Below the pieces are notes generated by a model. That model searched no databases. It was given only the letters and a program-made list of their open reading frames with translations, and had not been told where the DNA came from. This document shows, piece by piece, positions 44,594-55,800 of a stretch of 64,000 nucleotides of DNA (position 1 is the first letter of the stretch; every line of letters starts with the position of its first letter). A program made the position numbers and the translations under genes. The DNA is from Chinchilla lanigera (Eukaryota; Chordata; Mammalia; Rodentia; Chinchillidae), in contig NW_004955517.1 in assembly GCF_000276665.1 (NCBI RefSeq), positions 326,469 to 390,468 of the forward strand. The letters are read 5' to 3'.

Positions 44594-45060
44594 TGCAAAT
44601 TTTAATTTAAAATTTTTATTTGTACACGTTTACAGCACATGCAGTTTACAATCATTTTGGGGAGTGGGTACATGTACGTAACACATCTTGTTTCTCTTTT
44701 CCCCATCCCTTTCCCTTGCTTCCTTCCTCCCTCCCCCAATAATTCCTCTTTCCTCATTTTCATTCTTACTGATATTATTACTCTTAGCTCATGCGTGTGG
44801 AATATAATGTTTATATTCATTGTGGTTATTAGGTTTCTGTACGTGGCATACCCTATTCTACTTATTTCCCTTTCCATGCTGCCTCACTCCTTGGTCTCTT
44901 TGACCCCTTTCCATTTGTAGGAGAGCCATCCCCTTGTCTCCTTCTGTCCATCCTCTGTTGATCTATTTGTTATACTTCGCCTTGCACAAATGAAAGATAC
45001 CGTGCAGTATTTAAGCTTGTTTGTCTGGTTTATTTTATTCAACATTATATTTCCCAGGTA
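44594..45060 (-). mobile_element. LINE-1 3' end, antisense, nested
   Basis: Reading minus: AATGTTGAATAAAATAAACCAGACAAACAAGC (C-terminal ORF2), then a 3' UTR with AAGAGGAATTATTGGGGGAGGGAGG, ending ACAAATAAAAATTTTAAATT. 5'-truncated to about 467 bp and inserted in the ancient L1M. Its 3' end faces the sense LINE-1 3' end at 42545-43256. Confidence 0.75.
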
Positions 45061-45165
45061 TATTAATTTTCTTACAAGTTCTTTGTGTAAGTTCTTTGCC
45101 ACCTTTCTGATTTGTGAATATTTTCTCCCAATCTGTAGCTTGTCTTTTAAACAAAATGTAAGACT

Positions 45166-45604
45166 ATTTTTTAGAAAAGTTTTGCATTCACAGCACAATT
45201 GAGAGCAAGATACAGAGATTTCCCATATACCTCTTCCCCTATGTATGCATAGCCTCTCCCATGCTCACCAGTTCCCTCCCAGGAGGGAACATTGCTTAAA
45301 ATTCATTAACCTACCTTGATGCCTCATCATCGAAAGACTGTGATTTGTTTACATCAGAGTTCACCTTGGTGATGTGCATTCTGTGGGCTTAGATGAACGT
45401 GTAGTAACATGCACCCTCCTTTCTAGTATCTTACATTATTCTCACTGCCCTAAAGGTCCTCTGTGCTGTATCTGTTAGTGGGTCCTTTTTATTCTCTTCA
45501 CATGGACTTTTAAGGGGTGAGAATTTCATATTTTCATTTGATTTAAGTTATTATTGTTCCTTTTAATGGACTATATTGGTGGTGTCATACCTAATAACTG
45601 TCTT
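45166..45604 (-). mobile_element. L1M 3' UTR fragment, antisense, nested
   Basis: GTTTTGCATTCACAGCACAATTGAGAGCAAG, ACAGAGATTTCCCATATACCTC, CATAGCCTCTCCCATGCTCACC, AGAGTTCACCTTGGTGATGTGC and CCCTAAAGGTCCTCTGTGCTG are in the antisense order of a well-known L1M 3' UTR. Confidence 0.75.
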
Positions 45605-46110
45605 GGCCCAATCTAAAAGAATTTTTCAATGTTATTTTCTAAACATGTAATAATTTTACATTCTACATTAAAATTCATGATCTGTTCCAGATAAATACTT
45701 AGGTAAGGTGTGTGGCTTAGATCAGTGGTCATTTTTTGGCCTGTGTATGTCCACATGTTCGAGCAACATTCTTTGAAAGATTATCTTTCCTCATTGAATA
45801 ATTTTTGCACTATTACCAAACACGAGCAGGACATCTTTTTCATAGGCTTACTTCAAGGTTCTATATTCTGTTTCTCTAATCTCTATGTACATTGCCTGGC
45901 CATACCACACTACCTTGATTGCATACCCAGAGACTGAGTGCTAATGCTAGACAGAGTGATCCTTCCTACTTCATGTTCCATGGTCAAGACTGTCTAGTTA
46001 GCCTGTGGCCAGCTGCTTATTACCCAGTCCTTTTTTCTGATTTTATACACACCCATGATGCTAGTGTTTTACCGGATTTTTGTCTAGCAGATATTCCTCT
46101 TTACTAAAGG

Positions 46111-47924
46111 AAAGTTTTTCTCCTTTTCCACCCAGGGAATCTTACTCTTTTTCTTAAAGAGTACCCTACAAGTCCATCTTGTGAATATGAATGGTTTTAT
46201 TTATGCTTACCTTATCCTGCCATACTCATAATCACCTTATATGAGGACATTTTGCTTTTCTATCATCCACTCACTTGTGCCTCTGTTTCATTGGTTTCAT
46301 TTTGTTCCAGTTTAGCTACATGATCCAGAATAGGGATGAAGAGATGGAAATTGCTAACCTACTTACAATTACTTAGGTTGAGTGTCTAGAAACCTGAACA
46401 TAAATATAAGTGCAGAGGGTCTACTCGTGTTTATTCAAACAGAAATTTTGGGAGACCTATCCCTTTTGGAAAATGTTTCCAAATAGTGTGATAGCAAAGT
46501 GATAGTGTAAGTTGTAGTATTTCCTCCAGCTTCCAGATGCATAGAGAGCACTTTTTTCCCTTAAAAAATATTTTGTTTATTCAGACTAAAAGTGATACAA
46601 CTCTAAAATAATGGCTACACGAAGTAATGATACTGTCATTCCATGTCAGGTAGGCAGTTTTGGTACCCAGGTGACAGGATGGAGCTAAGGAAATAGTTTC
46701 TTTGGACATATGTTTCTATGGATCTGTGATGAGACCTAAGACGTTGGAAGAGAAGAGTAATAAATTTAAGGGGAAAAGATTTAGAATTATATGTATCGTC
46801 ATAAATCACAGAACAGAAATGCTAAGAATCTATAGTGGTATTTTAACTAGTAAAACTGGAATACTTAAGCCCTGTTTCAAGCTCCCTGAGACACTCATAT
46901 GCAGATAATAAAGTACAAGAATGTGGGTGCTTTGTCTCTAGGCCCTGCTTTAGATCTTTTAAGTATGTCTGATCTATAGACCCATGAAGAACATCTTTAT
47001 CGGAATGGATTAAAAATTAAAGTAGGCCAGGACTAATACTTCATTCTGCCTGTATCCCAAACCCAACTATTCAGTCCTGCCATTCCATTGTGAGAGAGCT
47101 TACACAATGTTCTGTGCTGGGACAATTCTAATATATATATGGATTATCTTATGATCATTATCATCCTTATTATTTTAATAATGACCATAATATTATACAC
47201 TAAAAGTACTCCCTTTCCTGTCTCTAGAGTATCCCTGTTTGAGTGATAAATGATACCGTCACTGTAGTCTTATGATACGCGACTCAGACAGATGGAAAGT
47301 CTGAGTGTCACCTCAGACAGATGGTGCCCTCATTCCTGGGGAGGACCTGGTGTAGGCTGTTGTCCATAACATGTCTCAGCTAAGGGGAAGGCCAGGAAGG
47401 ACATGGACATCCAGGGGAGATGCATACCTGCACTAAGCTCATGGAAGAACAGAAAATAGACAGAAAACAAAGTGGGAGATGTAAGGTACTTGGAGGATTC
47501 TTTCCCAACTTTCTTGCCTTTGGAGTTTGAAGGAGAAAACCATGGATGTAAGGGGAGAAGTTATCTTTCTGTCTTTACGTCAGTGCTTTGTTTGCCCTTC
47601 TCTTACTGGGTCAAGAGAGAAAGAAACTCTGAGATGGGACTTGTCTGGACACAGTCTCATCCTGTAGCAGCCACCATGAAAGCTGCATGGTGGAAACTGG
47701 AGATACAGGTGTCTGTGTCCCACCCAGGCACTGTAGCTTTTACCAAAGCAGAAAGGAACTCCACTCTGGCCACCGTGGCAGCATCTCTGACTCTGGCCAG
47801 GTATGGCCCCAGCTGAGGGTTGAGCACAGGTGGGAGGAAGGAAAGGTTTTCTTAGAGGCCATGCTTACCTCTTACTTTTGATGAATATCCTTGGGGTCAT
47901 TCTTCTCTCAAGAATGTATAGCTA
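46111..47924. other. No recognised gene
   Basis: Unique-looking DNA; a plus-strand 114-codon frame at 47472 is anonymous. CTCAGACAGATGG is repeated at about 47282 and 47313. Confidence 0.5.
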
Positions 47925-48090
47925 GCTGGGCACGGTGGCGCACGCCTGTAATCCCAGCACTTGGGAGCCTGAGGCAGGAGGATTGTTGCAAGTTCGAGAC
48001 CAGCCTGGGCTACAAAGTGAGCTCAAGGCCAGCCTGAACTGCATAGTGAGACCCTGTCTCAAAAAGACAATAACACCACCACCAACAACA
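47925..48090 (+). mobile_element. B1 SINE, full length, young
   Basis: GCTGGGCACGGTGGCGCACGCCTGTAATCCCAGCACTTGGGAGCCTGAGGCAGG (intact pol III A-box region), GTTCGAGACCAGCCTGGG (B box), then an additional AGCTCAAGGCCAGCCTGAACTGC quasi-repeat and an A-rich tail. The near-consensus CpG sites suggest recent activity. Target duplication AGAATGTATAGC / AGAATGTATGGC (47911-47922, 48094-48105), one mismatch. Confidence 0.95.
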
Positions 48091-48680
48091 AAAAGAATGT
48101 ATGGCATGGTGGTACCTTCCCACAGGAAAAACAAGATTAGAGTATTATCTCTACCCTCTTTAGGTGGCATAGAATTGCTTGAATTATTCTGGAAGCAGAT
48201 AAATAATCGTACAAGCAATTTAAATGTGTCAGAAATGTCATTTTAGGAAGAAAAATTAATTTAAATTGATATTTTGAAAATTCCATTAAGAAGTGTTTAT
48301 TGCTCTTGGTTCTATCTTAAGTAAAGGCTATGTGGACATTTTGGTTCTTCTGGATGTAACTTTAATTATAAATTCATCTGTTTCTTATTTACTCAAGAAG
48401 ACATTTGAATACAAGTCTGGGAGTACTTTTATTTTTTGATAAACATGCCTCAAGTTCATTCTAGTTTGTAGGGAAGAATGGAAGACAATTTGCAAATCTC
48501 AGTCCTCAATTGCTAACCATTTCTTGTGACATTTTGCCCACCCTCACAGCGAGATAGTGGGACTGAGTTCTGCTGTCCGTGACAGTAGAAGCAGCCTGGT
48601 TGTGGCCCTTGAGCCACAGGTGCCCAGCGCCACCCTCCTGGGTAGGTCCCTCTGTGTGGTGCAGCACTTGTTCCCTTTCT
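48091..48680. other. No recognised feature
   Basis: Unique-looking DNA between the B1 and the retrocopy. Confidence 0.5.
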
Positions 48681-48864
48681 GTGTTTTTTTTTTTTTTTTA
48701 TTTTATTTTAAAAATAAAAGGAGCAAAACATTAACAGACGGACAACCATTTACAAAATAGCAAAAGAACAATACAAACAATACAGAGTTACAAACAAAGT
48801 GGGAGGAAATTAACAATGCTTGTTGTATTACATATTGATATCTTCAAAGTGGTTTCTCATACTA
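48681..48864 (-). pseudogene. Short 5'-truncated retrocopy of an unidentified transcript 3' end
   Basis: On the minus strand this ends in CTTTTATTTTTAAAATAAAAT followed by a run of about 14-17 A, like the 3' UTR of a polyadenylated RNA. The flanks GTTCCCTTTCT (48670-48680) and GTTCCCCTTTCT (48865-48876) form an 11-12-bp target duplication with one indel. The about 184-bp insert is 5'-truncated and matches no SINE or LINE-1 end that I recognise. The source gene is unknown. Confidence 0.6.
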
Positions 48865-48876
48865 GTTCCCCTTTCT

Positions 48877-49027
48877 AACAGCTTCTCTGACTGGTGCAGG
48901 GGATCCCTTAGTTTGCCATGGGAATCTTGTCAAGGGCCTGTGGAATTGTATGTAACAGTCCCCAGACAGTTCCACCTTGCCTCCTTTCCTACAGATGCCT
49001 GTGAAAGGAGGGCCCTCAGATGAAATA
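48877..49027. other. No recognised feature
   Basis: Short unique-looking spacer between the retrocopy and the Tigger element. Confidence 0.5.
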
Positions 49028-49345
49028 CAGTCACCCTCAGTGTCCATGAGCTCTGTGTGCATGGGTTTAACCAACCGCATCAAAAATATCCAGAGAAAAA
49101 CTTCATGTGTACTGACCATACTGAGGCCTTTTTTCTTATGTTATTCCTTCATCAATACAATATAACAACTCTCTGCACAATGTGAACATTATATGATGTA
49201 TTTAAGTAATCCAGAAATGATATGAAGCATACAGGAGCTTGTACATACTTACATGTAAACACTGTCCCCTTCTACGTGCAGGATTTGAGCACCAACAGAC
49301 TATGTTGTCCAGGATGCCTCATGGATCCGATCCCCCAGAGACCAA
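49028..49345 (-). mobile_element. Tigger (MER2-like) element
   Basis: CAGTCACCCTCAGTGTCCATG, GGGTTTAACCAACCGCATC, GTAATCCAGAAATGATATGAAGCATACAGGAG, ATGGATCCGATCCCCCAGAGACC follow the MER2 order with its inverted termini. Non-autonomous. Confidence 0.8.
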
Positions 49346-50567
49346 AAAGCAACAGCAGTCATGGCTTGCGAGGTTTTGGGCCTGGTTCACTCTGTATACT
49401 TCGTACATCAAATACAGTGAAGATGCACAATGTTTGTGACAGTTGCGTGCGTTTCTGTTTGTGGTTTTGAGCTTGAGGATGTAGGCAGGTAACAGAAAGC
49501 CTTCACTACAGAAATGGCATACTCGTAGGGAGATTTACTTTGTTAGTCTGAAGACATGCTTAGCTGACAAGAAATTGAACAACATGACTGCAGAGGGAAA
49601 GCCAAACGAGTGGACTGCTGGAACAAAGCAGGGTTCTGTCACTATTCCGGCCCGCTATTCAAGTTTGAAGACTAAGTGGCTCTTAATTATTCTAGTATTG
49701 ATGAGGGTAGAAAATAAGTATATTAGAAGTGAAGAGCTGTATTGAAATGAGCAAGATTCTCAAATTTCATAAACTCAGTATGTGTGAAACTTTACAGATT
49801 TTCAGGAGCCTATTGAATCCTTGGTCTAGAAGAGAGATGTTAAACCAGTTGACAGTTGTCTTTTTCAAGGTGTGTAAGCACACAGTCTGAAAAAATTTGA
49901 CATGAACAGTACGGGAAAGGGGAAAAGAAAAACAGAAAAGATGAGTCTAGGCTTTCTGTGTTAGCAAGGCCAACAGTGGGTGAGTGTCAGTAGAATGGAA
50001 TGTCCAAGCCCAGACACGGTTGCCTGCGTGTGAGCACGTAACGTGGACACAGGAAGTGTCAGTTACCCACTGCTGCTGTGTTCTGCTCACTCACTTGGGA
50101 CCTAGGGACATCAGTACGTTTCCCTTAAGCTCATCATATCTTCACTTGATCCTTTTATATTTTTTACTTATTTTCTTGGTGGTAAATTTTGTTCCTTTGT
50201 CCACTAGTGGATACTAAAGGGAAATGCTCTCTTTGCAGTCTGAGTAGGTAGTTATTAAAAGAAAACGAATACTCACAGGCCATCATGACTAACATGTCAT
50301 TGGATCTGTGTCCTTCCCGTGTGGCATGTGCCCTGCCTTCTGCATGCAGTGCTTTCCTTTATGGGTTAGGAGTGGGCACTGTTGGCTCGTGTGGCATGTG
50401 AGGTTTTGTCTTTGTTGTGGATATATATTGGCTAAGAGAAGTCTGGAGAAGTTGCCACCACACCTTCACAGGAACTCCAGAAAGCTGTAAGGTGTGAGGA
50501 GGGAAGAGGCCACACAGAGTGGTCATTGCCTCCAAAATAATGAACGTGTGTCCAGTTTTGACCTTTT
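49346..50567. other. No recognised gene
   Basis: Unique-looking DNA without a repeat or exon that I can support. Confidence 0.5.
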
Positions 50568-50745
50568 TTCCGGTACTGGGGATTGGACCAAGGAGTGCTG
50601 TACCACCGAGCCCCTTTGTGTCTTCCCCAACCTTTCCTGATTTTTTATTTTGAGACAAGCTCCTGCCAGGTTGCCCCAGTCGTCCTCTAGTTTGCATCTT
50701 CCCCTTTGGCTGGGATCATAGGCTGGTGCCACTGAACACAGCTCT
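50568..50745 (-). mobile_element. B1-dID composite SINE, antisense
   Basis: CCGGTACTGGGGATTGGACC, CCACCGAGCCCCTTTG (ID part), ATTTTGAGACAAGCTCCTGCC, GGTTGCCCCAGTCGTCCTC, GGCTGGGATCATAGGC (B1 part). Confidence 0.8.
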
Positions 50746-51118
50746 GACTGGCTTTTTGAATGTCTCTCCTGTTTCTTCACTGATATCCTTCCATGTGACC
50801 TTAAGTACCCTGCCCAAACTCGACATGTTTCTTCATTATTTCTGTCAGTTACTCCAAGATCCCCTTTGTCACCAGGATGCAAACTACCAGTCTCCCCACA
50901 CAGCCAGTTCAGGTCTTCATACGTTGTTGCTAGCCCTCAGCCCGGCTGCGCCCTGGCTGCTTGTGGAGGCGGGAGCCCTCTCTCAGCTGTCTGGTTGGCC
51001 TTGCTGTCTGTCCCTGGCTTCACCCTTGCTGGCAAGTACTAAACACCAAAATCACCGTCCTAGTAAATAAAAACCAAGTAAACAAAAAATACAGAGTGAA
51101 GTTTAAACACATGAGTAA
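50746..51118. other. No recognised feature
   Basis: Unique-looking, slightly C-rich DNA. Confidence 0.5.
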
Positions 51119-51298
51119 AGTCCGCTGTGCCCACACTTGTAATCCGGGTACTGAGGGAGGCTGATGCAGTAGGATCACAAATTCAAGCCCAGCTTGGACA
51201 GTTTAGCAACTTAGCAAGACCCTGTCTCAAAATAAAATATAAAAAAGGGCTGGGGAATAGCCCAGTACAAAGGCTCTGGATTTAACCCCCAATATTGT
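51119..51298 (+). mobile_element. B1-dID composite SINE
   Basis: CACTTGTAATCCGGGTACTG, GAGGCTGATGCAGTAGGATC, GTTTAGCAACTTAGCAAGACCCTGTCTC, an A-rich linker, then GGGCTGGGGAATAGCCCAG and GGATTTAACCCCCAATATTG. Ends in a (GGAA)n-like tail at 51299-51322. Confidence 0.88.
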
Positions 51299-51322
51299 GG
51301 AAGGAAGAAAGGAAGGAAGGAA

Positions 51323-52013
51323 GTTAGTTAAAAGGTCACTGAAGTTCTCTCTCCTCCCCTATATTAACCTAGTCTCAACTAAAATAGTAATGCATGTGTA
51401 TTCTTCTACTTAAACTACCTTGAACTGTGTATGTTTTCCTTACCATGTCTCTCTCTCTCCATTGTGACCTTGTAAATATCTAATGGGCCCTCCACAGCTC
51501 ATACTTAAATACCAAGTACATGGGAGACCCTGAACTAATAATTGTTGAATTAAATTAAATACATCTGTCGAGATCCCTTTGGTTGCCTCTTTAGTAAGGA
51601 AGTCTGGTATGTGTATATGATGAGCAGACTGGAATATGTACATCCTCATTGTCAAACACAGTGTTGTCCCTCCAGAAAAACACTCTTGGTTTTATGTGAT
51701 TCACTGACAAATTCAAAGGGTAGTGTGACCATCTGTTTTCTGTAGCACCTGAGGAAAGAAAAAGGATTGGGCTTGGAGCTGAGCGTGAAGAGAAGGGGAG
51801 ATATAAAGGGAAAAATGTGTTCACTGTTCAGGTTAACAGAAACTCGTGTCTCCTCCCCTGGAGTCGCAGTGAAAACGAGCACCTGCTTTGACGACCCGGC
51901 TGGTGTGGCCCTTCCTGGTGGGCTTTGTTGGCTTGGCCAGTTCTGTGTTTTTGGTTCAAAATGTTTTATCTTTGTTCTCCAGATTTATTTGTCTTTTAAA
52001 TTACAGAAGAAGT
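51323..52013. other. No recognised feature
   Basis: Unique-looking DNA; short anonymous frames on both strands. Confidence 0.5.
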
Positions 52014-52378
52014 ACACTGGGCCCTCCACATCCATGGATTCCTAATCTGCAGATTCATCAACTACCAATCAGAAGTATTCTGGAAACAAAACAGTGCCAG
52101 AAAGTTCTAAAAACAAAACTTCAATTTCTCAAGTACTGTCCTACCTAAATCCACCCAAATGAAGTGGTTGCAGTCCTATTACACCTTCTTTAAGTAAGGT
52201 TGCAGTCATATTACACCTTGTTTAAGTAAGCCAGAGATGTCCTTAAGTATGTGGGAGGCTTATGTAGGTTTTATGCAAATACTATCCATTATGTATAAGT
52301 GATATAAATATCCATGGATCTTGACCCCTGAGGAGGGGTCATGGAATGAATCTCCTGCAGATACCAGAGGACAGCTTA
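52014..52378 (-). mobile_element. Tigger (MER2-like) element with internal duplication
   Basis: Starts CACTGGGCCCTCCACATCCATGG and ends CTGCAGATACCAGAGGACAGC; GGAGGCTTATGTAGGTTTTATGCAAATACTATCC lies inside. A 32-bp unit (GGTTGCAGTC...TTTAAGTAA) is tandemly doubled at 52166-52197 and 52198-52229, with two differences. Confidence 0.8.
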
Positions 52379-52473
52379 CATTTGTTCAAAGAAAATCTGA
52401 GATTTCAGAAACTTATAAAAAATAAATGTCACTGCTCTGATTTCTTTGCCAATAACTAGCACTTGGGTGTTGA

Positions 52474-52552
52474 GCTGGGGGGTGTAGCTCAGTGGTGAAA
52501 GGCTTGCCTAGCATGTGTGGCAACCTGGGTTCCATCTCCAGCCCTGCACAGA
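52474..52552 (+). mobile_element. ID SINE
   Basis: GAGCTGGGGGGTGTAGCTCAGTGGTGAAAGGCTTGCCTAGCATGTG, AACCTGGGTTCCATCTCCAGCCCTG: close to an ID consensus, with little A tail. Confidence 0.92.
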
Positions 52553-52639
52553 AAGGTTTGCTGTGTATCTTCGTGGTTTTTACTTTCAGTGTGGAAACAC
52601 GTCTGCGTACATGTCGTGACTGTTACAAAAATAAGATTA

Positions 52640-52840
52640 TAGTTTAAACCCTGTGCTTCAGTCTGCATCTTTGCTTATCGTTATTGTGTATGAGTGCCTA
52701 AATCTCATTTCTTTTTAAGGTTTATGTAGTATTTATCTGTATGGATATGTCATGTTTTGTAATCATTATCACATAAATGAATACTTGGGTTATTTCCAAA
52801 ATCCACTGTCAAATATAATGCCAAACACTACCTGCTAAGA
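52640..52840 (-). repeat. L1M fragment, antisense
   Basis: AAGGTTTATGTAGTATTTATCTGTATGGATATGTC, AATACTTGGGTTATTTCC follow the antisense L1M order (ATGGATATACCACAG, GGACATTTGGGTTGTTTCC). Confidence 0.5.
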
Positions 52841-55800
52841 TAACCATGTGGGTTTTCTCTTCTAAATTGTTGACATGTAGAGGACATTAAAATATGAAGT
52901 CATCATATCTGCTGAGTACTGACTTCAGCCATTTTTCAGCCTCTGAAAATCCATGAAAACACCTGTTTCTGCATTTCTTATGAGAACAGATCAGCAACAT
53001 TTTTCTCTAGCTTTAGAATGAAACGTTTCTTTGGTTGAGTCCATGTGGAACGTTTAGATTGTGTTTTTGAACCCTCCTTTATTACAGACAACTGCTCTCA
53101 CTTTTGTTCTTGTTTTATTGTTCTGCTTGTAGCTTAGCCTGCATAGGTGAATGCATGTGCTGGAGATGTGTATGACGCACCACCACTGCAGTAAGCTGCC
53201 TCATTAGATCTTTCTGTCTACAGCCCTTGAGGCTTTCGGTTCAGAGCCACTTGCTCTGTGGTGGGTTTATTTTAGTTATTTTGTTTTGAATTCATTGTGC
53301 TACCATTTTATATGAATTCAACTGAATTTTTCTTCTCTATATTTTTCACAAGTTCCCTAATAATTGATTTTTATGTGTTCTATAGTGTACTTGCATTAAA
53401 ACTTTCAGATTTTATTATACTGTGCCCTCCTCATTTTTAAATTGCCATTTATGCTTTGGAAGAAATTACTTTGAGATTAGTGAATGAAGCTTTCCAAATT
53501 GATTTTTTGCTAAGCAGGCATCTTCCACCATCCTTGAAGTTTAGAGGCTATGGGGGGTTCTGTCTTAAGAATGATATGTTCCTGTTTCAAATTATATTTG
53601 AAATTCCAAACATATGGGACTGTTGATCCATCCTTCCATCACACATGTAAGTGAATATTGTAAATTTTAATTTCACATGGCCTTGGAATCACAGTGTCCA
53701 TGCATTAAAATTAAGACTGACACTGTGGTTGAAGTTTTGTAGGGATGATCAGAGAGTGTCAGGTTAGAGTATTTCTCCTCTTCTGATGTCTGATCCTTTT
53801 ATCTTATGAGATGTAGCCCAGAAGCTGCTTGAATAGTTAGGCTGTGTGGCCTAGAATAGCAATACAGTTATCCCTTCTTTCTATGAGGAACCAGAAGCAA
53901 AAACAAGTTGAGATGCACTTTACAGTGTCTGCAGGAAGTCTGAAATTTATTTATTGACTCTAAATGCATTTGTTGGGCTGCAGTGGTAAGATTAATCTTC
54001 ATTTTTCATATTTGATTTGTAACTGATTAGCTTCTGCTGTGGTGTGGATGTAGACTAGCTATGGGCCTGGCAGGTACACTGGCTTGGGAATCTTACAGCA
54101 GGTTTAGCAGTGGGCCCCGTCCAGTCAGAGAGCACCTGAAGTAGGCAAAGAGGGGACAGAAGGAAGGGATGGGCACCCTGGAATATTTACTGCTTTCTTC
54201 CAGTGGTGACTCCAGGGAAGGCCAGGGTTGAAACCTGTGAGTGAACACAAGCTCTTGGAGATGGTGACTGCTAGAAACTAGAGAAAGCTGAATCGTGTCA
54301 TTTAAAGAGAAAGTTGTTTTTATGAAACGTTGGCCTCTGTCCTAAAATTACTGTTTCCATTTGTGAAGTTTCACAGGTACCTCTTGGATTTAGGGCATCT
54401 GTGGTCACACGGGTTAAATCCAGAGAACACAGTGGAGGGCTTGCCTTCAGCAGTTAGCAAGAACTTTCGCAGAAGGTCTCATGCTAATCTCACTGGTGCT
54501 GGCTTTTCCATGCTCTGTGTTGGGCTGGTCAGAGTATGCAAACTCTACAGGCTGCGGTGTGAAGAAATCTGAAGTCACTTTTTACCTCTTTTTTAATATG
54601 GTCCTTACTACTGCCGCTGTGTCTCCCTTTGTTCCACCCTGCAGTGCTTGGCCTGCCTTACTGAGTCACTGTGCATACTTAAATATGAGGTAGCCCCCCA
54701 GGGAAGGCATTTCCTCTTTTTACTCATGAGGAGAGTAAGGGAGAAAAAATCTTTACTTTGCCAACTTGAACACATAAACTTTTAGACAAAAGAGGAAATG
54801 TCTGTTTATAATATTAAGTTAGTTATACAGTAGGAAACAATACGATTATTATGTTTTCCATGCCAACATTTAATGATCATGTGTACCTACAGCTCACCCG
54901 TGGAGAGAGGAGTTGTGCCAGCAGAGCTGACTACTGATTTAGAGCCTTTCAGAGCTCCAAAGGCTGTAGAGCCACGGGTCTAACCTTGTAGATGAGGAAA
55001 TAGGATTTGTTGGGTTAGGGAGCCAGCTGTGACAGAGCTGAGCTGAGTTGCTTCTTGTTCTCAGCTTGGGGTAAGGGGTCTCTGGAGGTTTTAAGTAACA
55101 GAGCTTCACGAAACCAAGTCCTATGTTCTGTGTACCGAAATGAGTCAGGTGTCTAGGCTGAATATTCTGTGACAAAAGTTAAGCAACTGAACTATAAATA
55201 CATTAAAACTATTTTACAAAATAAAACAGACGTGAATTGCTCTGATGTATAGCACAAAACTCACATGATATATTAAAATAAAGTAGGAGACTTTAGGAAA
55301 TTGAAAAGTTTGAGTTACTTTATGCTTCACCCCCAGATCATTAGGAATTTGTTTAGTATTTGGTCGTGTGACCGGCTCAGTCCTTAGGAGTAGTGTGAGA
55401 GAGCTTCGCACTGCACCATTTCAGCTAGTGTAAAGGTGCTCTGCCTCGTGTGTTTGAAAGCCTCTAGTCAGGTGAACAAAGACACTTGTGAGTCCCAGCA
55501 GAAGAGCAACAGCTCTGCCTACCACCAACAGATGGTGCCAGTGATTGCTAGTGTGATACCATTTTTGGCTCATAAACAGAATTTTTAACACTCGCCTTTT
55601 CAAACCTAAGACATAAATTGAGACACTGGGATAGAACGGAACAATTTATCATACTTGATTATGGCCTGTTGGTATATTACTTAAGATTGGTTGATTCCCT
55701 TCTTCTGTAATTCCATAGTCATCAAGAAAATTGGAATAATTTCTTTAATGCTTGGCAGGGTACGTGTTTGAGAGATCATAAGAGTAGTGCATGTTATAAA

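Larger units (their letters stand above)
43925..46110 (-). mobile_element. Ancient L1M, antisense, broken by three insertions
   Basis: Pieces appear in the correct antisense order. 43925-44170: TTACAAATAAAGCTGTGATG, GAGTGGTTGTGCCATTTTACATTCC. 44430-44590: CCAGCATTTGATATTGTCATTAC, GATGCTGAACACCTTTTTG. 45060-45165: GAATATTTTCTCCCAATCTGTAGCTTGTC. 45605-46110: GTAAGGTGTGTGGCTTAGATCAG, CCATACCACACTACCTTGATTGC. Between them lie a Tigger-like element, a rodent-type LINE-1 3' end, and another L1M 3' UTR piece (45166-45604). Confidence 0.8.

Noticed and set aside
47472..47816. 114-codon plus-strand frame
   Set aside because: Anonymous, single frame without splice sites or conservation evidence.
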